A stretch of 64,000 nucleotides of DNA from positions 2,852,001-2,916,000 of the forward strand of contig NZ_LT670848.1 of the NCBI RefSeq assembly GCF_900142975.1. The letters are read 5' to 3'. The notes under the pieces were generated by a model, which was not told where the DNA came from, made no database searches, and saw only the letters and a list, made by a program, of their open reading frames with translations. Each line of letters starts with the position of its first letter. Positions within the stretch are counted from its first letter, which is position 1. The position numbers were made by a program, and so were the translations under genes. This DNA comes from Salegentibacter salegens (GTDB lineage: Bacteria; Bacteroidota; Bacteroidia; Flavobacteriales; Flavobacteriaceae). Below are positions 34,283-42,645 of this stretch, piece by piece.

Positions 34283-37249
34283 ATGAAGAAAATTTTATTC
34301 CTTTTAGTTTTAATTTTTGGTTTTCATTCTATATTCCTGGGCCAGGACAGAGAAACTGCAGGCCCTGTTTATATAGATTCTGCCAGGGCGGTGTCTTCTT
34401 CCGCAATGTCTAAAAGAAAACTAATTCCCCCGGCCAGGGAATTTAAGATTTACAATCCGAGAAATCGTGGAATTAACAAAATTGTTCCGGGAAAAGGTTT
34501 GCCAAAAACCAGGGATGAAGCACTTCAGCAAAAAATGGGTGAAATCCCTGTAAAGGCACCTTACTTCACTTTTGAAGCTGCTTCTACACAAGCTACCCCT
34601 ACAGATCCTACGGGAGCTGCAGGCCCAAACCATTATGTTAACGGCTGGAATTCGGCTTTTTCAATTTTTGATAAATCGGGAAACCGAATTATGGAGCCTG
34701 CTTCTCTTGCCAGTATTGGGGGAGAATTTACCAATGAGACGCTTGGAGACCCAATTATTTTATACGATGATTTTGCCGATAGGTTTATAATTTCACAATT
34801 TAGCGATACCCCAGAAAGTTTTTTGATAGCAGTATCACAGGGGCCAGACCCTATAAATGACGGTTGGTACACTTATCGCTTTACCACAAACGAGGTCTTG
34901 CCCGATTATCCAAAGATTTCAGTTTGGGGAGATGGTTATTATATAACGACCAATAAAAATACCAGGACCGCCGCTACCAGTCAGGTGGTGTATGCTTTAG
35001 AAAGAGACAAAATGCTTAATGGGGAAACTGCTCAAATTATGTCATTCCCATTGCCCGGTATAAGAACTAACGGTTTTTACAGTCCGGCTGGTTTTTCGGG
35101 GATTGGAGAAGAATTACCTCCGCGAGGAAATTCGCCAATAATTTTTCTGCAGGACGATTCTTGGGCGGGAGTAAACGAAGATCATTTAAAGCTCTGGCTT
35201 ATTAATGTAGACTGGAGTAATCCTTCGGCATCAACAATTTCAGAATCCCAGGAATTAGGAGCGGGTGAAGGTGTTTCCCCGTTTATAGCCACATTTGATG
35301 GTGGCTCGTTTTCAAATCTTTCACAACCCGGAGACGACACTCCCGAAGTTGATGTATTACAGGCCACAATGATGTACATGACCACTTACAGAAGATTTCC
35401 AAATTATAATGCTGTGGTGATGAATTTTGTGGTAGATGTAGATCCCAGCGCGGCAGAACATGCAGGAATTCGTTGGTATGAATTGCGGCAGCAAAATGAC
35501 GGTGGTCCCTGGAGTGTTTACCAGGAAGGAACTTATGCCCCGGATAATAGCGACCGATTTAGTGGAAGTATTGGCCTGGACGCCGAAGGAAATATTGCTC
35601 TTGGTTACACAGTTTTAAATGATAATCCGCAAAATCCCGTTTTTCCATCCCTACGGTATACCGGGAGATACCTTAATGATGAACCCGGGATTATGACTAT
35701 TGAAGAGCAAGATATTATTGAAGGAGAAAGTCCAAATCCCAATTCGCGATATGGAGATTATGCGCATTTGAGTGTAGATGCTGCAGACGGACTTACTTTT
35801 TGGCATAATGGCGAATATTTTGTTGGCCAGGAAAGAAAAAATCACGTGGGTGTTTTTAAAATCGCTCCAGATTTTAATAATGATCTCGGTGTAGTTTCTT
35901 TGGTTGGCCCACAGGATGCGAGTTTGGGTTCAAATGAAGAAATAAGCGTAAAAATTAGAAATTATGGCCGGAATGCTCAATCTAATTTTGAAGTTAGTTA
36001 CAGCATAAATGGCGGCACCGAAGTAACTGAAACTTTTGAAGAAACCCTTTCAGCAACAAGTTCTGCTGAATTTATTTTTTCTGAAACCGCCGATCTCTCT
36101 GAAGTTGGAGAAACCTACGAATTCCTTTTTGGTACCAATTTAGAAGGAGATGAAAATATTGAAAATGATACATTAGCCGCTTCAGTGCGAAATTTACCGC
36201 CAAACGATGTTGGGGTAACTTCAATTGATGCGCCGCAAACTGGTGAAAGTTTAGGGAATTCAGAAGAGGTAACCGTAAGCATAGAAAACTTTGGAGGCGA
36301 ACCACAACAGGATATTCCGGTTTTTTACCAGGTAGGAAACAATACACCAGTAAGAGAAGTTTTTAACGGCACGCTGGAAGTTGGAGGTCTTGAAGTTTAT
36401 TCTTTTAATCAAACCGCAGATATTTCACCTTCCGGGAGTTATAGAATTACTGCCGGCACAAGGCTGGAGAATGATTTTGACCGCAGTAACGACACAAGCG
36501 TAAGATCGGTAGCTAATTTAGATTGTATTCCCGAAGGATCTGATTGTAGTTTTGGCGACGGAATTTCATTTTTTGAATTAGAAGATGTTCTTAATGAACG
36601 TATTCCCTGCGGAAATGGTTATGCCGATTTTATTGGGCTTTCTGCTACTTTAGACCGTTCCCAGAGTGAATTTACCGTTTCGGTACAATCTCATTTTGCT
36701 GAAGAGGAAAACGAACAATTCTCAATGTGGATAGATTTTAATGACGATGCCGTTTTTGAGGATGATGAACGGGTAATTTCTGCTGAAGTTATTCCTACTG
36801 CTAATACCTGGTACTCCTATAATTTTAGTATTCCTACAGATGCATCTTTGGGCCAGCATCTTATGCGAATAAGAGCCGGAGATACCAGTTTTGATGGCGA
36901 TCTCAATAATCCTTGTGAAGTGATGGATTATGGGACTACTCATGATTATTCAGTAAATATTACCGATTCTACTTTAAATATTGAAGATTTTATTCTTAAT
37001 GAAGCCGAATTGGTAGTGGTTTCCGAAGAGGATAAACAGTTTAGGGTTATTATGGAAACCGATTATGAGGAGACTTTGAGAATTACCATTCATAATGTTT
37101 TAGGGCAAAAAATGTTAGAAAACCAGGTGGAAAATAATGGCACCGGGTATGTTTATGAACTGGATATGTCTTACGCTGCACGAGGTGTTTATTTAGTGAG
37201 AATGGGAACCCGGGATGTAGGAAAAGTAAAACGCTTTATTGTTAAATAG
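34283..37249 (+). CDS. T9SS-exported multidomain surface protein
   Basis: 988 residues. A signal peptide (MKKILFLLVLIFGFHSIFLG) is followed by a large N-terminal domain of about 500 residues with GAAGPNHYVNGWNSAFSIFD and DFADRFIISQF, possibly a beta-propeller. Two CARDB-like repeats come next (about 530-620 and 635-730, each with a V-G-V..S-L/I-x-x-P opening). A GEVED domain follows (MWIDFNDDAVFEDDERVIS near 815), then a type A T9SS C-terminal sorting domain (VLGQKMLENQVENNG through RGVYLVRMGTRDVGKVKRFIVK). It would be carried by the type IX system to the cell surface. No catalytic site recognised. Confidence 0.85.
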   Translation: MKKILFLLVLIFGFHSIFLGQDRETAGPVYIDSARAVSSSAMSKRKLIPPAREFKIYNPRNRGINKIVPGKGLPKTRDEALQQKMGEIPVKAPYFTFEAASTQATPTDPTGAAGPNHYVNGWNSAFSIFDKSGNRIMEPASLASIGGEFTNETLGDPIILYDDFADRFIISQFSDTPESFLIAVSQGPDPINDGWYTYRFTTNEVLPDYPKISVWGDGYYITTNKNTRTAATSQVVYALERDKMLNGETAQIMSFPLPGIRTNGFYSPAGFSGIGEELPPRGNSPIIFLQDDSWAGVNEDHLKLWLINVDWSNPSASTISESQELGAGEGVSPFIATFDGGSFSNLSQPGDDTPEVDVLQATMMYMTTYRRFPNYNAVVMNFVVDVDPSAAEHAGIRWYELRQQNDGGPWSVYQEGTYAPDNSDRFSGSIGLDAEGNIALGYTVLNDNPQNPVFPSLRYTGRYLNDEPGIMTIEEQDIIEGESPNPNSRYGDYAHLSVDAADGLTFWHNGEYFVGQERKNHVGVFKIAPDFNNDLGVVSLVGPQDASLGSNEEISVKIRNYGRNAQSNFEVSYSINGGTEVTETFEETLSATSSAEFIFSETADLSEVGETYEFLFGTNLEGDENIENDTLAASVRNLPPNDVGVTSIDAPQTGESLGNSEEVTVSIENFGGEPQQDIPVFYQVGNNTPVREVFNGTLEVGGLEVYSFNQTADISPSGSYRITAGTRLENDFDRSNDTSVRSVANLDCIPEGSDCSFGDGISFFELEDVLNERIPCGNGYADFIGLSATLDRSQSEFTVSVQSHFAEEENEQFSMWIDFNDDAVFEDDERVISAEVIPTANTWYSYNFSIPTDASLGQHLMRIRAGDTSFDGDLNNPCEVMDYGTTHDYSVNITDSTLNIEDFILNEAELVVVSEEDKQFRVIMETDYEETLRITIHNVLGQKMLENQVENNGTGYVYELDMSYAARGVYLVRMGTRDVGKVKRFIVK

Positions 37250-37279
37250 ACTTTCTTAACTTAATTTTTTCAGGTTTAT

Positions 37280-37825
37280 ATGCAAGAATTCACGCACAGA
37301 CTTGATGAGCTTACGCTAAAGTTCAAAAAGACATTTGGCCAACTTAGTGAACGTGAGATTCACTGGAAACCAGATGCCGATTCCTGGAGTATTGCCCAAA
37401 ATTTAGAGCATCTTATTTTAATTAATGAGTCGTATTTTCCGTTGATAGATCGGGTGAGAACTAAAAATCACAAAAAACCATTCATAGCCAGGTTCGGTTT
37501 TTTAGTTAATTTCTTCGGAAAAGTAATCTTAAAATCGGTTCAGCCTGAGACCACTAAAAAAACCAAAACCTTTTCAATCTGGAAACCTTCTGAAGATAAT
37601 ACTTCAAAAGATATTTTGGCCAGATTTATTGAACATCAGGAGAAATTAAAACAGAAAATTTTAGGTGCTGAAGACCTACTGAAGCAAAACGTAGTAATTT
37701 CTTCACCTGCAAATCCTAAAATCGTATATAAACTTGATGCTGCCTTTAAGATTATTCTCGCTCACGAAGAGCGACATTTTCAACAAGCTAAAAAGCTGCT
37801 GGAAATTCAGAATTCCAACTTGTAA
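37280..37825 (+). CDS. DinB superfamily protein
   Basis: 181 residues forming a four-helix bundle of the DinB_2 type: WKPDADSWSIAQNLEHLILINESYFPLID holds the first metal-ligand histidine, and the last helix has ILAHEERHFQQAKKLLE with the second and third. DinB-fold proteins are metal-dependent, often thiol S-transferases; the substrate is unknown. It is preceded by 30 nt from the surface-protein gene. Confidence 0.82.
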   Translation: MQEFTHRLDELTLKFKKTFGQLSEREIHWKPDADSWSIAQNLEHLILINESYFPLIDRVRTKNHKKPFIARFGFLVNFFGKVILKSVQPETTKKTKTFSIWKPSEDNTSKDILARFIEHQEKLKQKILGAEDLLKQNVVISSPANPKIVYKLDAAFKIILAHEERHFQQAKKLLEIQNSNL

Positions 37826-37841
37826 ATCTTCGATTTAGCCT

Positions 37842-37849
37842 TATTTTTG
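37842..37849 (+). promoter_or_regulatory. -7 box (TATTTTTG) for xth
   Basis: TAnnTTTG, 16 nt before the ATG of the exonuclease gene. Confidence 0.5.
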
Positions 37850-37865
37850 AGAAAAATTGACTTAA

Positions 37866-38636
37866 ATGAAGATTATTTCCTATAACGTAAACGGAATTAG
37901 AGCTGCCGTTAGAAAAGGCTTTTTAGAATGGGTACAACAGGCAAATCCAGATGTGGTTTGTCTTCAGGAGATAAAAGCAAATCCCGAACAATTAAATCTC
38001 GATGAATTTAAAGAGGCGGGTTATCCTTATCATTATTGGTATCCTGCGCAAAAGAAAGGCTACAGCGGTGTGGCAATTTTAAGTAAGCACAAACCTTTGC
38101 ATATAGAGTACGGTACCGGCATAGACTATATGGACCATGAAGGAAGAACAATTCGTGCCGATTTTGAAGATTTTTCGATTATAAGTTTGTATTTACCATC
38201 GGGGACAAATATTGCCCGTTTGGAACATAAATTCAAGTTTATGGACGATTTTCAGCAGTATATAGACGAAATAAAGCAAGATTCCCCAAATTTAGTTATT
38301 TGCGGCGATTATAATATTTGCCACGAAGCTATAGATATTCACGATCCTGTTCGGCTTAAAAATGTCTCAGGATTCCTGCCGGAAGAGCGAAATTGGATAG
38401 ATAATTTTATGAAAAGTGGCTTTATAGATTCTTTCAGGCATTTTAATGAGGAAGGGGACAATTATTCGTGGTGGAGTTACCGCGCCAATGCCCGGGCCAA
38501 CAACAAAGGCTGGCGTATAGATTATAATTTGGTGGCCCAGCCATTACAAGAAAAACTCAAAAGAGCCGTTATATTACCCGAAGCCAAACACAGCGATCAT
38601 TGTCCTGTTTTGGTAGAATTAGAATCAGATTTCTAA
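37866..38636 (+). CDS. xth: Exodeoxyribonuclease III
   Basis: AP endonuclease and 3'-5' exonuclease of base-excision repair. 256 residues with the exonuclease-endonuclease-phosphatase fold: KIISYNVNGIRAAVRKGF (Asn7), VVCLQEIKANPEQ (Glu, metal ligand), SLYLPSG, VICGDYNICHEAIDIHDP (Asp/Asn), and the terminal KHSDHCPVLVEL with the catalytic His. Full length, single gene; a repeat and the OmpA-family gene follow. Confidence 0.96.
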   Translation: MKIISYNVNGIRAAVRKGFLEWVQQANPDVVCLQEIKANPEQLNLDEFKEAGYPYHYWYPAQKKGYSGVAILSKHKPLHIEYGTGIDYMDHEGRTIRADFEDFSIISLYLPSGTNIARLEHKFKFMDDFQQYIDEIKQDSPNLVICGDYNICHEAIDIHDPVRLKNVSGFLPEERNWIDNFMKSGFIDSFRHFNEEGDNYSWWSYRANARANNKGWRIDYNLVAQPLQEKLKRAVILPEAKHSDHCPVLVELESDF

Positions 38637-38648
38637 TAAATTATGAAG

Positions 38649-38681
38649 ACACCTGCAAGGTTGTCGAAACCTCGTAGGTGT
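38649..38681. repeat. ACACCT...AGGTGT hairpin, variant of the CCTGTGAGG family
   Basis: ACACCTGCAAGGTT and AACCTCGTAGGTGT pair with a few mismatches around a short loop. The layout (A/G-CACCT..AGGTT..AACCT..AGGT) resembles the 14311 and 25375 palindromes, so it is probably a diverged copy. It lies 12 nt after the xth stop. No good T-run follows. Confidence 0.5.
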
Positions 38682-38742
38682 AGATATACGGGAATAAAAA
38701 CTCGAAGAAAAACAGAAAAAATCATTTTAGAAAATTAAAATC

Positions 38743-39690
38743 ATGAAAAAAATACTTGTATCAGCCATTTTAGGGGTGTTTATGTTTACCTCTTGTGTTT
38801 CTTCAAAAAAATACCAGGAACTTGAAGGCAGGCACGCCGATTTAAAACGGGAGAACCGAAATACACAATCTGAACTCGAAAAATATCAAAATTTAGATGA
38901 AGAATATTCAGCATTAAAAAAAGATTATGCTGAAGCTACCGCTGAAAGGGATCGCTTAAGAGATGAGCTTGAAAGCTCAAGAAAAAACTATGCAACCCTT
39001 AAAAATTCTTACGATGCTTTAGAGGAAAACAGTTCTGCAGCAATTTCAGAAAATTCCCGGCAAAACCGTCAGCTTCTGGCTGAACTGGAGGAGAAAGAAC
39101 AGGCGCTGGTAGAAGAGCAGGCAAGATTAAGTAAGCTACAAAGAGATCTTGATGCGCGTTCCAGAAGGGTAAACGAGTTAGAAGAATTAATCGCGGCCAA
39201 AGATGCCAAAATGAATGCTTTAAAAGATGCGATTTCAAAAGCCTTAACCAATTTTGAAGGTAAAGGTTTAACCGTAGAGCAACGTGATGGGAAAGTGTAT
39301 GTTTCTATGGAAAATAAATTGTTGTTTAGCTCTGGAAGCTGGGCGGTTAATAACGAAGGTAGACAGGCTGTACAGCAATTAGGCCAGGTACTGGCAGAGA
39401 ACCCCGATATCGCGGTTTTAATTGAAGGCCACACCGATAATGTGCCTTACGGCGGAAGCGGGCCATTAAACGATAACTGGGATCTTTCTACCAAAAGGGC
39501 GACTTCTATTGTTCAAATTTTAAAAGAAAACAATAATATAGATCCGCAGAATTTAACCGCTGCCGGTCGTGGGGAGTACGCGCCCATCGCAACTAACGAA
39601 ACTGCCGAAGGCAAAGCAAAAAATCGAAGAATTGAGGTGATTTTAACACCAAAATTAGATGAGGTTACTAAATTGCTGAACGAAGAATAA
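38743..39690 (+). CDS. OmpA-family lipoprotein with coiled coil
   Basis: 315 residues. A lipoprotein signal (MKKILVSAILGVFMFTSC, Cys18) is followed by a long coiled coil (about 25-165; LEEKEQALVEEQARLSKLQRDLDARSRRV). A C-terminal OmpA peptidoglycan-binding domain follows: LLFSSGSWAVNNEGRQAVQQLGQVL, LIEGHTDNVPYGG and LTAAGRGEYAPIATNETAEGKAKNRRIEVILTP. It probably links the outer membrane to peptidoglycan. The aldo/keto reductase gene follows at 22 nt. Confidence 0.92.
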   Translation: MKKILVSAILGVFMFTSCVSSKKYQELEGRHADLKRENRNTQSELEKYQNLDEEYSALKKDYAEATAERDRLRDELESSRKNYATLKNSYDALEENSSAAISENSRQNRQLLAELEEKEQALVEEQARLSKLQRDLDARSRRVNELEELIAAKDAKMNALKDAISKALTNFEGKGLTVEQRDGKVYVSMENKLLFSSGSWAVNNEGRQAVQQLGQVLAENPDIAVLIEGHTDNVPYGGSGPLNDNWDLSTKRATSIVQILKENNNIDPQNLTAAGRGEYAPIATNETAEGKAKNRRIEVILTPKLDEVTKLLNEE

Positions 39691-39712
39691 CAACGATTCA
39701 GAAATACAATAA

Positions 39713-40750
39713 ATGAAATATACCAAGCTCCCCAATACCGATATAAAAGTTAGTAAAATTTGCCTGGGCACCATGACCTGGGGCGAACAAAATACCGAAG
39801 CCGAAGGCCACGAACAAATAGAATTAGCGCTTGATAAAGGCATAAATTTTATGGATACAGCTGAAATGTATTCTATACCTGGAAAACCCGAAACTCAGGG
39901 CAGCACCGAAAAAATTATTGGTTCCTGGTTTAAAAAATCGGGAAAAAGGGAAGATGTGGTGTTAACCTCAAAAGTTGTTGGCCCCGGAAATTCAATGGAA
40001 CATGTGCGGGATAATCTTGGTTTTTCTAAGGGAGCTATAACCGATGCTTTACATAAAAGCCTGAAGAGATTACAAACCGATTATATAGATCTTTACCAAC
40101 TTCACTGGCCGGAGAGAAATACCAATTTCTTTGGGAAATTAGGTTATGAGCACGATAAAGAGGAAAAATGGGAGGATAATTTTAAAGAAGTTCTGGAAAC
40201 TTTGGATGGATTTGTAAAAGAAGGAAAGATCAGGCAGGTTGGTTTGTCTAATGAAACTCCTTATGGAGCAATGCGCTTTTTGGAAGAAAGCAGAAAGCAT
40301 AATTTGCCAAAAATGATCACGGTACAAAACCCGTATAATTTACTTAACAGAAAAGACGAAATCGGGCTTACCGAAATTCTTCATCGTGAGAATGTGGGCT
40401 TATTTCCTTATTCGCCTTTAGGAATGGGAACTTTAAGCGGTAAACATTTAGACGGAATTGAGCCGAACTCAAGATTAGGATTGTTTCCGCAGTATAAAAG
40501 ATACTCTGGCGAGAAGGCGATAAAGGCTACCAGGGCTTATAGCGAAATTGCTAAAAAACATAATTTGAATTTCGCACAAATGTCACTGGCTTTTGTAAAC
40601 ACCCGTCCATTTGTAACCAGTAATATTATTGGAGCAACTTCTATTAAACAATTAGAAGAAAATATAGGAAGTATAGATTTAGAACTTTCTAAAGAAGTTA
40701 TAGAAGAGATCAATAAAGTACACGAAACTTATCCCAATCCTGCGCCTTAG
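39713..40750 (+). CDS. tas: NADP(H)-dependent aldo/keto reductase (Tas-like)
   Basis: 345 residues of the AKR superfamily. MKYTKLPNTDIKVSKICLGTMTWGEQNTEAE opens the TIM barrel. The tetrad is Asp and Tyr in DTAEMYSIPGKPETQG, Lys in LTSKVVGPG and His in YQLHWPERNTNFFG; EMYSIP and PERNTNFFG are specific to the Tas subgroup. RPFVTSNIIGATS supplies cofactor contacts. The physiological substrate is unknown. It ends against the minus-strand M23 gene with a repeat between them. Confidence 0.92.
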   Translation: MKYTKLPNTDIKVSKICLGTMTWGEQNTEAEGHEQIELALDKGINFMDTAEMYSIPGKPETQGSTEKIIGSWFKKSGKREDVVLTSKVVGPGNSMEHVRDNLGFSKGAITDALHKSLKRLQTDYIDLYQLHWPERNTNFFGKLGYEHDKEEKWEDNFKEVLETLDGFVKEGKIRQVGLSNETPYGAMRFLEESRKHNLPKMITVQNPYNLLNRKDEIGLTEILHRENVGLFPYSPLGMGTLSGKHLDGIEPNSRLGLFPQYKRYSGEKAIKATRAYSEIAKKHNLNFAQMSLAFVNTRPFVTSNIIGATSIKQLEENIGSIDLELSKEVIEEINKVHETYPNPAP

Positions 40751-40762
40751 ATTTATTAAAAA

Positions 40763-40841
40763 CGTCATCCTGAACTTGTTTCAGGAACTAAGTTATTGAA
40801 AACTAAAACATATTAGAAGCTGAAACAAGTTCAGCTTGACG
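40763..40841. repeat. Composite palindromic element, copy C
   Basis: CGTCATCCTGAACTTGTTTC followed by AGGAACTAAG forms the first hairpin, and TTAGAAGCTGAAACAAGTTC with AGCTTGACG the second. This is the 13026 design read from the other strand. It fills the gap between the convergent tas and M23 genes. Confidence 0.7.
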
Positions 40842-40848
40842 TGAGTTG

Positions 40849-41982
40849 TTAAATTGATTTCACCAAACTTTCGTGAACAAAAGATGCTTTATTCGCTGTG
40901 GTTCTTACGTGAAACCACTCGTTGGTTTTTCCTAAAAATTGAAGCGTATCCTGGGCTTTTGAAGTACTTAAAATCCTGGAATTTGAAGTTGTGGGTTTAT
41001 TTCTAAGGTTAGCAATACTACTTTTTACAATTAATTTTTGCGGAATACTCTCCGGCATATCAGGATCGGCTTCTAGGGGATTAATTTGATATACAAAATG
41101 CAACGGATTTATCGCACCACGGTAACTTTTATAAATTCCAAAATGGAGGTGGGGCGGCGTGGTTTTGGCATTTCCGGTATTGCCAACAAAGCCTAAAGTG
41201 TCGCCTCTCTTTACATTTCCTGAAACATTGGCAATACTATCTAAATGGGCATAATAAAGCGACTGACCGCGTTTACGGTCTTGTAACCAAACCTGCTTAC
41301 CACCCAAACCCTTTTCACCGGTATAACCAATGCTTCCGTTAGTTACAGCGACCACGGGAGTACCTCTTTTTGCGAAAATATCAATGCCTTCGTGGCTCCT
41401 GGATCCGCCATCGCGATTATCTCCCCAATAACTCTGTACATTAGTATTAAGGCCGGCACTCACCGGAAAAAGATATGCTGGATTTTTCTCCATTTTAAAT
41501 GTAAACGGGGTATGTGCTTCAATTTCCGGCTGGATTACTACTTTGTAAGTCGCGGTTTTTTCAGCTTCAAAATTTAAGTTTTTCTTCTGAAAATCATTTG
41601 ATTTTACTTTCTCAAATTTTTTAACCGTATCACCGGTTTTTTCAAAAAGCTCAATAAACACCAATTGTTTTGTAGAATCGGTTTGCACTTCTAAATTAAG
41701 AACTTCACCGGGTTGAAGCTCAATTTCATAAGAATAGACTGAAAAACTTTTGGGAAAGAATTTTCCGTTTTCAGCATAGGGAAGGCTGATTTCAACACTA
41801 TCCTGGAATGCGGTTTCAGAAGAACTTTCCCAAATACGGAACAATTCATCTGAAACATTAAAATCGCGTTTGTATTGTTCTTTTGCGGTTGGATTTGTGA
41901 TAAAATCGGATGCTTTATTTACATGCGAACACCCTGCAATAATTAAAATTAAGAATAGGCTTAAAATTTTTATCTGCTTCAT
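40849..41982 (-). CDS. M23 metallopeptidase lipoprotein with SH3 tail
   Basis: 377 residues. A lipoprotein signal (MKQIKILSLFLILIIAGC, Cys18), then a beta-rich domain to about 175. The M23 peptidase domain follows, with SHEGIDIFAKRGTPVVAV (His/Asp zinc ligands) and HLHFGIYKS. A bacterial SH3-like domain ends the protein (KSSIANLRNKPTTSNSRIL). Probably a cell-wall DD- or LD-endopeptidase of the outer membrane or periplasm. Ligands appear intact. Confidence 0.9.
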   Translation of the reverse strand: MKQIKILSLFLILIIAGCSHVNKASDFITNPTAKEQYKRDFNVSDELFRIWESSSETAFQDSVEISLPYAENGKFFPKSFSVYSYEIELQPGEVLNLEVQTDSTKQLVFIELFEKTGDTVKKFEKVKSNDFQKKNLNFEAEKTATYKVVIQPEIEAHTPFTFKMEKNPAYLFPVSAGLNTNVQSYWGDNRDGGSRSHEGIDIFAKRGTPVVAVTNGSIGYTGEKGLGGKQVWLQDRKRGQSLYYAHLDSIANVSGNVKRGDTLGFVGNTGNAKTTPPHLHFGIYKSYRGAINPLHFVYQINPLEADPDMPESIPQKLIVKSSIANLRNKPTTSNSRILSTSKAQDTLQFLGKTNEWFHVRTTANKASFVHESLVKSI

Positions 41983-42041
41983 AATCTTGCGTTTACGGGC
42001 AATTTAAAGCAGTAATTGTGCCAGATTAAGATGGATGTTTC

Positions 42042-42338
42042 TTAATCATGTAGCTTTTCAGGACTTTGCCGGCTATCAAAAATTCTTAAGATTAAAATAT
42101 TGTTATTCTCTTCTTTGTAAATTATTTTATAATGGCGAATTACAATCCTACGGTATTTCGGATTGGTTTCTTCAATTTGATATTGTGCGGGAAAAGTAAT
42201 CTCTTTAGTTGCCTTAAGAATGTCCTGAATTATTGATTTTGCTCCTTGAGGGGTTTTTTTCTCGAACTTAAAATAATCGTGTATTTTTTGAAGTTCTAAT
42301 TTTGCAGTTGAAGACCAAATTATCCGAAACTTAGCCAT
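42042..42338 (-). CDS. RelE/ParE family toxin
   Basis: 98 residues with the RelE/ParE pattern: RIIWSSTAKLELQKIHDYF, RRIVIRHYKIIYKEENNNILILRIFDSRQSPEKL. ParE members poison DNA gyrase and RelE members cleave mRNA; the DSRQ ending is nearer ParE. Start ATG overlaps the antitoxin stop by 1 nt, so the two are translated together. Confidence 0.87.
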   Translation of the reverse strand: MAKFRIIWSSTAKLELQKIHDYFKFEKKTPQGAKSIIQDILKATKEITFPAQYQIEETNPKYRRIVIRHYKIIYKEENNNILILRIFDSRQSPEKLHD

Positions 42339-42583
42339 TACCAGGTTTTGGCTTCTTTCTCTAAGTCTTTTTGACTTATAAAATCACCTTCTGTAATTTC
42401 GGTTTCAGCAGCCTTTAATTGATCTAAATATTCTGCTCTTGATAAAGGCTGACCATCCAGGGTATAGGCAACAGTCTCTTTTTCCTTGTAATTTTCAATT
42501 ACATCACTAAGCCTATTTAATAGTTCTGTATCGGCATTGTCGATATAGGCTAGAATCTTTTCCTTCAATTTATCATCTTTCAT
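42338..42583 (-). CDS. Antitoxin of the ParE-type pair
   Basis: 81 residues, strongly charged: MKDDKLKEKILAYIDNADTELLNRLSDVIENYKEKETVAYTLDGQPLSRAEYLDQLKAAETEI. The LDGQPLS-AEYLDQL middle is found in many Bacteroidetes antitoxins next to ParE toxins. The N-terminal helical part may hold the DNA-binding and dimer region. Antitoxin precedes toxin, the usual order. Confidence 0.8.
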   Translation of the reverse strand: MKDDKLKEKILAYIDNADTELLNRLSDVIENYKEKETVAYTLDGQPLSRAEYLDQLKAAETEITEGDFISQKDLEKEAKTW

Positions 42584-42645
42584 AACGAAAATTTTAAGTC
42601 AAATTAAATTACGATATTTTCTTGAATTACGAAAGAGAAGAGAGT

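Noticed and set aside
39069..39434. A 121-residue minus-strand frame inside the OmpA-family gene
   Set aside because: Shadow of the coiled-coil codons; no start context or motif.
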